Source: CAYPHA01 sp964410215
GTDB lineage: Bacteria > Calditrichota > Calditrichia > Calditrichales > CAYPHA01
DNA: 64,000 bases
Assembly (NCBI GenBank): GCA_964410215.1
Contig: CAYPHA010000006.1
Location: 1-64,000 of the forward strand
Direction of reading: 5' to 3'
The position numbers and the translations under genes are program-made. Under the pieces are notes generated by a model. The model was not told where the DNA came from and made no database searches. It saw only the letters and a program-made list of their open reading frames with translations. Positions 1 to 8,376 of the stretch are shown piece after piece (within the stretch, counting starts at the first letter, position 1; each line of letters starts with the position of its first letter).

Positions 1-50
1 TGTCGCAGGCCAATTCGGGTCCGCAGATCGTGTTATCACTGTTCAGGTAA
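1..50 (+). CDS. Flagellin or FlgL-like protein, C-terminal end only (partial)
   Basis: The only open frame here that gives a sensible protein end reads SQANSGPQIVLSLFR and then stops at 48-50. Flagellins and hook-filament junction proteins typically end in this type of segment (QAN, then a PQ pair, then hydrophobics with a final Leu-Leu/Phe-Arg), which packs as the last D0 helix of the filament. The gene starts upstream of the window, so neither length nor start can be judged. A terminator follows at once and flgM comes next, so a flagellar identity fits. FlgL cannot be separated from FliC on 15 residues. Confidence 0.55.
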   Translation, partial: SQANSGPQIVLSLFR

Positions 51-75
51 GTAACCTGGAAGAACAGATACTAAT

Positions 76-114
76 GCTTAAGGGCGGGACCCTATATCCC
101 GCCTTAAGCTTTTT
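76..114 (+). terminator. Rho-independent terminator after the flagellin-like gene
   Basis: GCTTAAGGGCGGGA pairs with TCCCGCCTTAAGC (one bulged base) across a short loop and runs into five T residues. It lies 26 bases after the stop of the partial flagellin-like gene and just before the ribosome-binding site of flgM. Confidence 0.85.
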
Positions 115-132
115 AAAGTAAGGTGAGAGAAA

Positions 133-480
133 ATGACACAAATAAGGGACATATCAGGCATACCTCCGGAAATGCGCAAACCGGAGATGAAAAAAACGGA
201 AGAGCGTAAAAATGAGCATTCGGGAACCGTCAAAGATAAGTTGGACATATCACCGGCCGGACGTGCATTGCTAAGCAGGAAGGCCGAGGCCGCACGTGAG
301 GAAAATCTGGAAAAAGTGCGCCAGGCCGGCACCCTCGACGATGCCCGGTTGGAACAGATACGCGGGCGGATTGAAAATAATTTCTATGATAATCCCGATG
401 TTATTGAGAAGATTCTTGATAAACTGATGGAGCTGCCATCGTTCCAGGAAAATAATGATGTCGATGGATTCACGGAATAA
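133..480 (+). CDS. flgM: Anti-sigma-28 factor FlgM
   Basis: A protein of 115 residues. FlgM binds the flagellar sigma factor FliA (encoded at 30083-30847) and holds it inactive until the hook-basal body is complete and FlgM is exported. Two family features are visible: a central DKLDISPAGRALLSRK segment, resembling the D-x-V-x-LS-xxA motif, and a C-terminal sigma-binding region (about residues 72-100) around RLEQIRGRIENNFYDNPDVI. The N-terminal 40 residues are polar and probably disordered, as expected for an exported protein. The ATG is preceded by AAGGTGAG at 118-125. It sits between a flagellin-like gene and a divergently oriented kinase. The same C-terminal motif recurs in the 49-residue protein at 32264-32413. 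Confidence 0.85.
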   Translation: MTQIRDISGIPPEMRKPEMKKTEERKNEHSGTVKDKLDISPAGRALLSRKAEAAREENLEKVRQAGTLDDARLEQIRGRIENNFYDNPDVIEKILDKLMELPSFQENNDVDGFTE

Positions 481-494
481 GACTTGACTCTGAT

Positions 495-2024
495 TTATTC
501 TGACTTCGTTTGAGCCTCTACCCCATCCATAACCGTCCGGATTTTATCCAGTAAACCGTGAGCTCGAAAGGGTTTTTGTATAAAAGGAAATCCCGGTTCT
601 TCCCGGTCACCATGTGAACTCATCAATAAGATTTTAATATCCGGCCTGATCTGACGTGCTACCAGGGCCAGCTCGGTACCTCCGAATACCGGCATGATCA
701 GGTCAGAAAGAATCAGGTCCACCTTGCCCTTGTTTTTCTCAAACAGAGTTAATGCTTCCAGACCGTTTGCGGCCGTAAGCACCGTATATCCTTGACCGGA
801 TAGGGCTGCCTGAAACGTCGCCATTAATTCCTGGTCATCCTCGGCAATCAGCACGGTCTCCGTGCCTTTTTGCAGGGAAGGTACGGCTGTATGGGTAGTA
901 GGAACATCCGCATGAAAACAGGCCGGTAAATAGATATGGAAGCTGGTACCTTCCCCGGGGGTGCTTTCGAATGTTATATAACCCTGATGCTTTTTAATGA
1001 GACCATATACTATGGACATACCCAGGCCGGTTCCATAGCCGATTTCCTTTGTTGTAAAAAACGGCTCGAAGATATGTTCCTGTATATCGGCGTTCATTCC
1101 GACACCATTGTCCTGGAAAACCATCTCCACATAATGTCCGGCGGGAATAATGCCATTACGCGTGTGCAAAGGCTCTTCGAGTTCAACATTCCTCGTAATG
1201 ATCCGCAACGCACCTCCATCAGGCATAGCATCCCTTGCATTAATGGCCAGGTTTATAATGATCTGATCGATTACGGAAATATCGGATTTTACAGGATACA
1301 AATCGGATGTCAAATCGGTTTTTAAGATGATATTTTCCCCGAGGTAACGTTCGAGAAACTGGTGATTGGTTTTTATGATGGGATTCAGGTTGAGCTTACG
1401 CGGATTGAATTGCTTATTCCGGCTGAATATCATCAGTTGTCGAACGAGTCCCGAAGCCGCATCCGCTTTGCCGATAATTTTCTGAAGGACACCATAGCTG
1501 TAATCGGATTCCGAAATACTTCTCAAACCGAGTTCTCCAATGCCGATAATTCCGGCGAGCACATTATTGAAGTCGTGTGCAATACCTCCGGCCAGTTGAC
1601 CGAAGGCTTCCAGTTTTTCAATCTGCTGAAGGCGTTCTTCAATTCTTCTTTGCCGTGTAACGTCTTTTACTAACAGGAGAACGTCACCGTTTTGCTGTCC
1701 ATTGAGCTGTAATCGTTCCAGATCCACGAATAGTTTTTTTCCCCTGCCTGTTTCCAGTTCAAAATGTGACTGGCTGTGTGGCCCTTTAATAAACGCCTTG
1801 AGAAGACGGCTGGATTCCGCCTCAAACAGATTATTCAGATCTTTATGGATGATCCCGGAACGGGGATAACCCAGCATTGTGCAGGCGGCATCATTTATAC
1901 CTTTACAAATGAATGATGCTTCAGACTGGAATGACAGGATAAGCAGAGCATCCGATGTCGTCCTGAACAGGAATTGGAATGTGTCTTCGGGTGATCGGGC
2001 AGAGGTATCGTTATCCGTTTTCAT
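495..2024 (-). CDS. PAS-containing hybrid sensor histidine kinase with C-terminal receiver
   Basis: A 509-residue cytoplasmic hybrid kinase of the NtrB-like HDFNN class with no membrane segment. Domains in order: PAS (about 13-120), a short coiled linker, HisKA with phospho-acceptor His150 in HDFNNVL, HATPase (N box about 255-270, DNGVGM 305-310, GTGLGMS 331-337), and a receiver (about 390-505) with acidic pair EDD and phospho-acceptor Asp441 in SDLIMP. All catalytic boxes look intact. It is read divergently from the pseudo-receiver gene at 2172, and a minus-strand FliA-type promoter (2123-2149) may drive it. The start is supported by GGAG 9-12 bases upstream on the minus strand. The PAS ligand is unknown. 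A role in motility is inferred from position and promoter only. Confidence 0.88.
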   Translation of the reverse strand: MKTDNDTSARSPEDTFQFLFRTTSDALLILSFQSEASFICKGINDAACTMLGYPRSGIIHKDLNNLFEAESSRLLKAFIKGPHSQSHFELETGRGKKLFVDLERLQLNGQQNGDVLLLVKDVTRQRRIEERLQQIEKLEAFGQLAGGIAHDFNNVLAGIIGIGELGLRSISESDYSYGVLQKIIGKADAASGLVRQLMIFSRNKQFNPRKLNLNPIIKTNHQFLERYLGENIILKTDLTSDLYPVKSDISVIDQIIINLAINARDAMPDGGALRIITRNVELEEPLHTRNGIIPAGHYVEMVFQDNGVGMNADIQEHIFEPFFTTKEIGYGTGLGMSIVYGLIKKHQGYITFESTPGEGTSFHIYLPACFHADVPTTHTAVPSLQKGTETVLIAEDDQELMATFQAALSGQGYTVLTAANGLEALTLFEKNKGKVDLILSDLIMPVFGGTELALVARQIRPDIKILLMSSHGDREEPGFPFIQKPFRAHGLLDKIRTVMDGVEAQTKSE

Positions 2025-2083
2025 TATTTTTGCAGCTCCTGTACCGAATTATCCTGTTTTTTCTAAAGTTGAGCAAATAAAGA

Positions 2084-2110
2084 TAAAAGTCTTGAAAAAT
2101 ATTCCGATAA
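2084..2110 (+). promoter_or_regulatory. FliA (sigma-28)-type promoter for the pseudo-receiver/fapA operon
   Basis: TAAAAGTC, 11 bases, then TCCGATAA. This matches the flagellar sigma-28 consensus (TAAAGTTT-N11-GCCGATAA) at all four TAAA bases and at seven of eight -10 bases, with exact spacing. The predicted start is near 2118, about 54 bases before the ATG at 2172. Confidence 0.72.
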
Positions 2111-2122
2111 CCTGTTAGGAAG

Positions 2123-2149
2123 TATTCGGTAGTTACACCGATATATTTA
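2123..2149 (-). promoter_or_regulatory. FliA-type promoter for the hybrid kinase (minus strand)
   Basis: On the minus strand TAAA (2149-2146), exactly 15 bases, then ACCGAATA (2130-2123). The -35 core and the CCGA core of the -10 match the sigma-28 consensus. It interleaves with the plus-strand promoter at 2084-2110, so the two predicted start points nearly coincide and polymerase binding at one should hinder the other. Confidence 0.5.
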
Positions 2150-2171
2150 ATTGTAAGCAAAGAATTAAAAT

Positions 2172-2657
2172 ATGAAGCAGCACATTATCATTATTGAAAA
2201 GGACCAGCAGCTTGTCGATTCGATCTGCCTGTTGCTGGAAATGCTTAATCTTAAAACGCGCATTTTTCCTAACTGGAGTTATAAACTGAAAACGCTGTCC
2301 CGGGAGGATATTGCCGCCGTCTTTTTAAATATTGACAATCTGCCTGTAAAACCGGATGAAGTAAAGAAGGTATTGATCGGGAAAAAGGGTAGTACGGAGA
2401 AGAAAATACCGCTCATATATTTTTTCAGAAGTTTTGAATCTGCCGCTTACAAGACATTTTCGGTGGTGCCTCATGCAGCAGAACTGAAAAAACCATTTTC
2501 AATGGAGGCACTTTATACCGTTATCCGAAGCACAATCGAACTGGAGCCGATTAAGGATGACGTAACGACTATGGAAGACGGCTATAAACAGGTGCTGGCT
2601 TTCAAAGAAGAACTTGATACCTGGCTTGCGCAACTGCAGGTGCTGGTCCGGCAATAG
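2172..2657 (+). CDS. Degenerate receiver (pseudo-receiver) domain protein
   Basis: A 161-residue stand-alone protein with the fold pattern of a response-regulator receiver. The strand-1 acidic site is partly kept (IIIEKD, residues 6-11) and a conserved Lys lies in ELKKPFS (about 106-107). The phospho-acceptor strand reads AVFLNIDNLP: Asn53 sits where the conserved Asp belongs, although Asp55 is next to it. It is therefore probably not phosphorylated in the normal way and may act as a constitutive partner or scaffold. A C-terminal helix (about 125-160) follows. It is first in an apparent sigma-28 operon, 13 bases ahead of a FapA gene. The receiver assignment is moderately sure; the function is unknown. 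Confidence 0.7.
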   Translation: MKQHIIIIEKDQQLVDSICLLLEMLNLKTRIFPNWSYKLKTLSREDIAAVFLNIDNLPVKPDEVKKVLIGKKGSTEKKIPLIYFFRSFESAAYKTFSVVPHAAELKKPFSMEALYTVIRSTIELEPIKDDVTTMEDGYKQVLAFKEELDTWLAQLQVLVRQ

Positions 2658-2670
2658 AAGGTGTTTTGTT

Positions 2671-4137
2671 TTGAAGAAAGAAGTTGTACAGGAAAACGGC
2701 ATCTATGAAATCACCACCTTATGGAATGGGCAGCTGGTTCTGGCGGAAGTGATTGGAGGCCGGGCTACTGAACATGAAATCTATGATGGCCTTAAAGAAA
2801 ACGGTATTATTTTTGGAGTGATCGAAGAAAACATTAAAGCCCTGATAAATGGTTTCGAGGGACAGATTCCCGTTGCAAGAGCCCATGTTTTTAACCAGGT
2901 CGGCTCTCTCTGGTTTCATTTTGAATCTGCCTTCAACAACAAGGTGTTTTTAGAATGGCTGAATCAGGATAAAATCGATGCCCCGGATCTTTCCTATCCT
3001 GTCAGCAGTGATGAACGCCTGGTCACGCTTTCTGCCCCGCCCAAACAGGTACTGAAATACCCGAACGGCCGTGTTACTGTCTTGCAGGAACTCGGAATGG
3101 ACAGTATCAATTTCTATGCGGGTGTGAATACGGTTCAGGGTATACACCGGCAGTCTCTTGTATCTCAAATCGAGGGGTGTGCGCATCGAAACCTATACGG
3201 CATCGTTTCCGTGCATAAAAAGCAGGTTATGAAAAAGGTCGGTAAAATGCATGGCCATCTTACGATCAGCAATGCCCTCTATGTGGAAGAGGATATACAA
3301 AGAGAATCCGTGTTGGAGGTAGCTTCCAATCTTATTGTCAAAGGAATGGTACAGTCTTCAACGATTCATGCCGGCGGCAATCTGCAATGTGAACTGGGGA
3401 TAGAAGGAAATGGTGACTACGACCTTTCACATATCCATTGCGGGCAGACCCTCATCAGTGTAAACCTGAGACGATACAAGGTATGGAACGGTCTTCACCT
3501 GATTGTGAAGTCCAACATTTCTGAATCGGACGTGGAAAGCATGAACACCATTTATACCGGTTCCATCAGTGATTCACAAATCCGCGTGGGCAATAAGCTC
3601 TATGTTAAAGGGGATATACATGGTTCCGTGATTCAAATCGGTTACAATTTCGTTAACGACCCCGACCTATCGTATCAGAAGAACCTCTTCTCTCAGAAAC
3701 GTAAACGTATTGTAGACCTTCTCAGTGAAATAGAAAATCAAAAGGAAGATCTGGAAAAACGGCGCAGACATGCGGTTGAGCATATCGATAAACTTAGAAA
3801 AAATGCGGGGGACGGATTTTCTTCAGGTGGCTTGCTGAACATGCAGTATCGGACACTGGAAACAGGATCTGTACAATTACAACGGCGTCTGGATAACTTT
3901 GGAACGGAGCTGGAAGCCTATCGTAAACTGAACATGGCCATGTCGGTTGATGAAAATAATCCCTATGAACGCTATGATCCTGAGATTGTGGTCAAAGGTG
4001 AAATCGGCCCGGATGTTCAGATTTTCAGTGCAAGCGGCCGATTGCAGACAAGTGCTTCGTTGAAAAATGTTTCGATAAAAGTGGATAAATTATCAGGGGA
4101 ATTTGAAGTCCGGCCACTAGAACCGGTTTCTATATAA
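2671..4137 (+). CDS. FapA / DUF342 family protein (first copy)
   Basis: About 488 residues, resembling FapA (DUF342), a family with a beta-helical, polymer-like central region that has been linked to flagellar assembly and polar signalling. The middle (about residues 180-340) shows repeating short strands of the kind 'VEEDIQRESVLEVASNLIVK ... STIHAGGNL', as expected for a right-handed beta helix. A coiled coil follows (about 350-420, rich in Glu/Lys/Arg), then a short C-terminal beta segment. I chose the TTG at 2671 because GAAGGTG lies seven bases upstream; the ATG at 2614 lies inside the previous gene without a binding site. It is probably co-transcribed with the pseudo-receiver. A second family member lies at 20250. 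Confidence 0.78.
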   Translation: MKKEVVQENGIYEITTLWNGQLVLAEVIGGRATEHEIYDGLKENGIIFGVIEENIKALINGFEGQIPVARAHVFNQVGSLWFHFESAFNNKVFLEWLNQDKIDAPDLSYPVSSDERLVTLSAPPKQVLKYPNGRVTVLQELGMDSINFYAGVNTVQGIHRQSLVSQIEGCAHRNLYGIVSVHKKQVMKKVGKMHGHLTISNALYVEEDIQRESVLEVASNLIVKGMVQSSTIHAGGNLQCELGIEGNGDYDLSHIHCGQTLISVNLRRYKVWNGLHLIVKSNISESDVESMNTIYTGSISDSQIRVGNKLYVKGDIHGSVIQIGYNFVNDPDLSYQKNLFSQKRKRIVDLLSEIENQKEDLEKRRRHAVEHIDKLRKNAGDGFSSGGLLNMQYRTLETGSVQLQRRLDNFGTELEAYRKLNMAMSVDENNPYERYDPEIVVKGEIGPDVQIFSASGRLQTSASLKNVSIKVDKLSGEFEVRPLEPVSI

Positions 4138-4172
4138 AAAACAGAGGAAATCCGTAATTTTTTAATATTTAT

Positions 4173-4199
4173 TAAAAATACTCGGGATACCGTCGAATA
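4173..4199 (+). promoter_or_regulatory. FliA-type promoter candidate for cheA-cheW
   Basis: TAAA, exactly 15 bases, then GTCGAATA. The -35 core is perfect and five of eight -10 bases match, including the CGA core. It lies 75 bases before the cheA ATG in a 136-base gap. It is weaker than the site at 2084. Confidence 0.45.
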
Positions 4200-4273
4200 C
4201 CTGAGAGAAGGATTGAACCAATAACGATGAGAGCATATAAGCTACGCAGCATAAAACTGTTCGGAGATACTCG

Positions 4274-6553
4274 ATGAGTTCGAAAATTAGCGGCGAAGAT
4301 CTTGAAATTTTGCTGGATTTCATAAACGAAAGTAACGATTCTCTGGGGAAAACCGAATCGATACTTTTGAAACTTGAAGAAGATCTTAAAATAAAAAGCG
4401 AAATAGATACAGCGGCCATCGATAAAATTTTCAGGACATTTCATTCGATAAAAGGAAGTGCCGGATTTATAGGGCTGACCCGGATAAATGTGGTTACGCA
4501 TCAGGCGGAAACACTTCTTGATCTTGTGCGGAAAGGAAAGGCACAGCTCGAAAAAACGCATATAGATATTTTTCTCGAAGTATGTGATACGCTTCAGATA
4601 CTGATGGATCACATCCAGCAAGAACATACGGAGGAAGGCTTCTCCGGCGATATCCAGGATCTCAAATCCCGTCTTGAAGGTATGGTGCAAGCTATGGAGG
4701 AAGGGAAATCCGCGCCTGAGCCCGCTGTCAGGGAAAAAGCCGATGTACCTGAAGAACCCGTAGAAGCGTTTCCGGAAATCGATTCCCTGATTACGCCGGA
4801 AATGGTCCAGCAGTTCATTGTTGAATCGCGTGAAATCCTTGATGAACTGGAGCAGGACTTGCTTATTCTTGAAAAAGAACCGGAAAATATGGAAGTCACT
4901 GAGAGTGCGTTCCGTGGTCTGCACAGTCTCAAAGGTAATGCCGGTTTTTTTAATTACCGGGATGTTAATCTGATCTGCCATAAGGCGGAAACGTTCCTGG
5001 ATCTTGTCCGGACACATAAAGTAAAGGCGGAATCAAAACAGATTACAACGATTCTTCAGGTGCTTGACTTCATTCGTGCCGCTCTGGAACTGCTCGAGCA
5101 GGATAAATTACCGGTCATACCCGGCAGAGTGGGTTTGATAGACCTCATGGATGACGTCTTTGGTCTGGAGGAGTCGGCTGCAGAGGATGAAGAGACAACA
5201 AACGTTTCCGAAACGCAGGAAGAAGTTCCGGGACAAGGGAGCGGTAATCAAGAACCTGAAAAGGAAGCGGTTACCCCCCCACCTCCGCCGGAAAAAACCG
5301 GAGGTAAGAAACAGGACCCGGTACGGACGTCTGCATCGCGGACGGAAAACAAGAAAGCGGCGGGAGAAGTGATCCGTGTCGATGTCGATAAATTGAATAA
5401 ACTGATGGATCTCGTAGGCGAAATCGTCATTGCAGAATCAATGGTTTCCCAGAATTCAGCGGAGTTACTCGGTGAAGAGGAAGGGATTGAAAAATCCATA
5501 GCCTATCTTCAGAAAAATGTGCGGGAACTCCAGGAGTTGGCAACGTCCATGCGCATGATTCCATTGACGGGTGTTTTCGGAAAGATGCGCCGGCTGGTGC
5601 GGGATATTTCGTCAAAAAGCGGTAAATCCGTTGAGCTGATTATTACAGGTGGCGATACGGAAGTCGACCGGTCTGTTATTGAACATATTTCCGATCCGCT
5701 GGTACACATGCTGAGAAATTCGGTTGATCACGGGATCGAAACAGCGGATGTCCGGGCTGAAAGGAATAAACCGAAAACCGGTACGATAAACCTGGAAGCA
5801 AAACAGGTGGGCGGCGAAATCTGGATCCTGATTGGTGATGATGGTGCCGGTCTGAACTGCGAAAAGATTCTGAAAAAAGCAAAAGAGAAAGGTCTCATCT
5901 CCGATATCGAATCGGAAATTCCCGATGAAAAAGTATGGGGTATGATTTTTCATCCGGGTTTTTCGACGGCTGCGAAGGTAACCGATATATCCGGACGCGG
6001 CGTTGGTATGGATGTGGTCGTCCGTAACCTGGAAAAAATCAGGGGCCGTGTGGATATTAAAAGTGTACCGGGTCAGGGTACGACCATGACATTGAAAATT
6101 CCGCTGACGACGGCCATAGTCGATGGTATGCTGATGCGTTTGGAAAATTCAATATATGCCATTCCCACACTGGATATACGTGAATCTCTCCAGGTTAAAT
6201 CCGATCGTGTGGTGCAGTTAATGGATGGTCAGGAAGTTATCAAATTGCGTAACTCCATGGTGCCCATTCTGCGTCTGGGGGAACTCCATGAGATAAATAC
6301 TGAAAAGAAAGCCCTGCAGGACGGTATTGTGGTGGTTACAGAGAAAGGGGGATCCACTGTCGGATTTCTGGTCGATGAAATAATCGGTCAGCAGCAGCTG
6401 GTGGTCAAAGCGTTGCCGCGATACAGCGGAAATATCAAGGGCGTTTCCGGTTGTGCCGTTCTGGGAAACGGAGAAATTTGTCTGATACTGGATCTGGCTA
6501 ATCTCGTTAAACTTGCGACAGCAACTAACATCAAGGAGAATATACATGGCTGA
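4274..6553 (+). CDS. cheA: Chemotaxis histidine kinase CheA with two Hpt domains
   Basis: A 759-residue kinase that receives signals from chemoreceptors through CheW and phosphorylates CheY and CheB. It has two N-terminal Hpt domains, each with its own acceptor: His57 in TFHSIKGSAGF and His217 in GLHSLKGNAGF. A Pro/Glu-rich linker follows (about 300-365), with five Pro codons at 5276-5290, then the dimerisation domain (about 370-430), the HATPase domain (HMLRNSVDHGIE, DDGAGL, GRGVGMDVV) and a C-terminal CheW-like domain (about 610-750). Most CheA proteins have one Hpt. The doubled Hpt domain fits a system with several receivers (two CheY, CheB and further receiver proteins here). The end overlaps cheW by eight bases. 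Confidence 0.95.
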   Translation: MSSKISGEDLEILLDFINESNDSLGKTESILLKLEEDLKIKSEIDTAAIDKIFRTFHSIKGSAGFIGLTRINVVTHQAETLLDLVRKGKAQLEKTHIDIFLEVCDTLQILMDHIQQEHTEEGFSGDIQDLKSRLEGMVQAMEEGKSAPEPAVREKADVPEEPVEAFPEIDSLITPEMVQQFIVESREILDELEQDLLILEKEPENMEVTESAFRGLHSLKGNAGFFNYRDVNLICHKAETFLDLVRTHKVKAESKQITTILQVLDFIRAALELLEQDKLPVIPGRVGLIDLMDDVFGLEESAAEDEETTNVSETQEEVPGQGSGNQEPEKEAVTPPPPPEKTGGKKQDPVRTSASRTENKKAAGEVIRVDVDKLNKLMDLVGEIVIAESMVSQNSAELLGEEEGIEKSIAYLQKNVRELQELATSMRMIPLTGVFGKMRRLVRDISSKSGKSVELIITGGDTEVDRSVIEHISDPLVHMLRNSVDHGIETADVRAERNKPKTGTINLEAKQVGGEIWILIGDDGAGLNCEKILKKAKEKGLISDIESEIPDEKVWGMIFHPGFSTAAKVTDISGRGVGMDVVVRNLEKIRGRVDIKSVPGQGTTMTLKIPLTTAIVDGMLMRLENSIYAIPTLDIRESLQVKSDRVVQLMDGQEVIKLRNSMVPILRLGELHEINTEKKALQDGIVVVTEKGGSTVGFLVDEIIGQQQLVVKALPRYSGNIKGVSGCAVLGNGEICLILDLANLVKLATATNIKENIHG

Positions 6554-7049
6554 GACTGAAACCCTTGCGTTACAATCTGAAATAGAGGATTCACAGGAAG
6601 GAAAATACCTGGCTTTTCATGTCGGGAAAGAAGAGTATGGGATCGAAATCCGCTATGTTACCGAAATTATCGGATTACAGAAAATTACAGACCTGCCGGA
6701 TATGCCGGATTTTGTCAAGGGCGTCATCAACCTGCGCGGAAAGGTTATACCCGTGATCGATGTCCGTTTGCGCTTCGGTTTTGAAAAGCGGGAATATGAT
6801 GAACGTACCTGTATCATCGTAACGAATATCGACGATGTGGCGGTGGGATTGATTGTTGATTCCGTCGCTGAAGTGCTGGATATCCCCGAGAAAAACGTCG
6901 ATCCGCCTCCCCGGGTGCAGAAGGGCAGCGAAAGCCGCTATATCAAGGGACTTGGTAAGGTGGGTGAAGATGTCAAGATTATACTGGACATCAATAGATT
7001 CCTCTTTGATGAAGAACTGGAAATGCTGACAAAAGTGGTAAAAGAGTAA
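6546..7049 (+). CDS. cheW: Chemotaxis coupling protein CheW
   Basis: About 167 residues. CheW bridges chemoreceptor tips and CheA in signalling arrays. The body matches the family: KYLAFHVGKEEYGIEI at the start of the fold, then IIGLQKITDLPDMPDFVKGV, INLRGKVIPVIDVRLRFG and VGLIVDSVAEVL. I chose the ATG at 6546 because AAGGAGA at 6534-6540 is well spaced; this start overlaps the cheA stop (translational coupling). The C-terminus ends with a conserved-looking IILDINRFLFDEELEML stretch. A strong terminator follows, so cheA-cheW is a short unit. Confidence 0.95.
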   Translation: MAETETLALQSEIEDSQEGKYLAFHVGKEEYGIEIRYVTEIIGLQKITDLPDMPDFVKGVINLRGKVIPVIDVRLRFGFEKREYDERTCIIVTNIDDVAVGLIVDSVAEVLDIPEKNVDPPPRVQKGSESRYIKGLGKVGEDVKIILDINRFLFDEELEMLTKVVKE

Positions 7050-7071
7050 GCCGTTCAAAAGATTCAAAATG

Positions 7072-7105
7072 AAGGCACCCCGGTTAACCGGGGTGCCTTT
7101 TTTTT
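7072..7105. terminator. Strong palindromic terminator between convergent genes
   Basis: A 28-base perfect palindrome, AAGGCACCCCGG-TTAA and its complement, runs into seven or more T residues on the plus strand. It ends the cheA-cheW unit. The T run overlaps the stop codon (7104-7106) of the minus-strand porin gene, so the same structure may act in both directions. Confidence 0.93.
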
Positions 7106-8321
7106 AGTTACTGAAGAAATAATAAGCTGCGAACAAGAGGCGCAGATTGGATACCGACGTTGCGTCGGTGACCGTTCCGTCTGCCTTGTTTGTCCCGAAA
7201 GCAGCGGTAGTAAACTCAATCTCACCGGCTAGACGCGTGGGGCCTGAATTCCAGATAGCCCGCGGGGCGAAACGCATGACGTTGTCAATATTTTGCCTGC
7301 CGGAATAATAAACACCATTATTATCGTCTAAGGTACCCTGGTTTTTTGTATAACCGACAAACAAACCATATTGAACATCCTTTCCGGTCGTAATATCTGT
7401 CCAGAAAGATAAATGCTTCATTGGTGTGAAGGAGCGTTCACCGGTTACCGGATCCACTTCCTTTACGGCATAACCGCTGACCATCAGTTGATCATACAGG
7501 TTCTGTCCGAGAACGCCTTCCACTTTGACCGTCACTGCTTCCAAATTCAATTTGGCAAATCCGAGAAGGGAAAGACCGGAAACGGTTTCATCTGCTTGTA
7601 ATCCGTTTTGGGTGGTCAGTTCCGGTTTCAGTGTTTTATAATCAACGGAGCCGCCGACCGTGTGATCGCCGAGTTGATGTTGTACGAATACGTTCAGATT
7701 TGGAATGACGGCATTACGCAGTGTCTGGCTGCCGTTCGGGCTGGTAAAATCCCTCTGGCTCACCAGTGTTCCGGAGAGTTGTGTTTTACCCATGGTTTTT
7801 GTCAGACGAATCTGCGGATTTCTGGAAAAAGGCTGGAAGGGCATACCGGTGTTAAAGGAAACCACACCGGGAAAGCAGGCTGTCACAAAGAGGGGATGCC
7901 AGTACTGGCCGGCCAGCAGACTCAGATCGTCCCAGTCCAGTTTCACATAGGCATGGCGCAGCCGGAACTGATTGACATCATTGTCGCTGATCCCGAAAAA
8001 GGCGCCTTCGATCAGAGCGGAACTTTTTGCTCCAAAAGCATCCGGTCCTTTAAAAATCCCTGTAAGCCGTGTCTGAATGGCAAGAATATTAAAATTGGGC
8101 TGGGCGTTGATATCCTTCCCGTTGGCATCCTCAAGCTCAGCTGAAGGCCAGAGCAAAAGGTGACCTTCGCGTGGCGCGACTGTCTGCCGCGAATCGTAAA
8201 AAACATCCGTCTTTACATACCCTTTAAACTGAATACTCTGTTTGTCATCTGATTCCTGACTAAAGCTGATGTGTGAAAACACCAGACAGAAAGCGATACT
8301 GATAATGGCAAATCGGGTCAT
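7104..8321 (-). CDS. Outer-membrane porin-like beta-barrel, DcaP-type
   Basis: 405 residues with a clear signal peptide (MTRFAIISIAFCLVFSHISFSQ, cleavage near residue 21). The mature part begins GYVKTDVFYDSRQT and continues as alternating amphipathic strands with LRHAYVKLDW and LLAGQYWHP, typical of DcaP-like and related porins that admit dicarboxylates and similar anions. It ends in aromatic strands (LLFAAYYFFSN). It is read divergently from an SLC13 dicarboxylate permease and shares an upstream region holding two 16-base direct repeats (8377-8412). This supports a joint outer/inner-membrane uptake system. The DcaP assignment rests on pattern memory; the porin call is firmer than the substrate. 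Confidence 0.72.
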   Translation of the reverse strand: MTRFAIISIAFCLVFSHISFSQESDDKQSIQFKGYVKTDVFYDSRQTVAPREGHLLLWPSAELEDANGKDINAQPNFNILAIQTRLTGIFKGPDAFGAKSSALIEGAFFGISDNDVNQFRLRHAYVKLDWDDLSLLAGQYWHPLFVTACFPGVVSFNTGMPFQPFSRNPQIRLTKTMGKTQLSGTLVSQRDFTSPNGSQTLRNAVIPNLNVFVQHQLGDHTVGGSVDYKTLKPELTTQNGLQADETVSGLSLLGFAKLNLEAVTVKVEGVLGQNLYDQLMVSGYAVKEVDPVTGERSFTPMKHLSFWTDITTGKDVQYGLFVGYTKNQGTLDDNNGVYYSGRQNIDNVMRFAPRAIWNSGPTRLAGEIEFTTAAFGTNKADGTVTDATSVSNLRLLFAAYYFFSN

Positions 8322-8376
8322 TTGGGATCCCCTTCATACTTTGTAGGACAAATTTTCAGTTAGAATTTCTGTATAG

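Noticed and set aside
2064..2071. TAAAGTTG between the kinase and the pseudo-receiver gene
   Set aside because: A perfect-looking -35, but no -10 at the right distance; the overlapping site at 2084 is far better.
4609..4932. Long minus-strand open frames opposite cheA and other genes
   Set aside because: They mirror the codon pattern of the plus-strand genes (Ser/Arg-rich, no RBS) and match no family.
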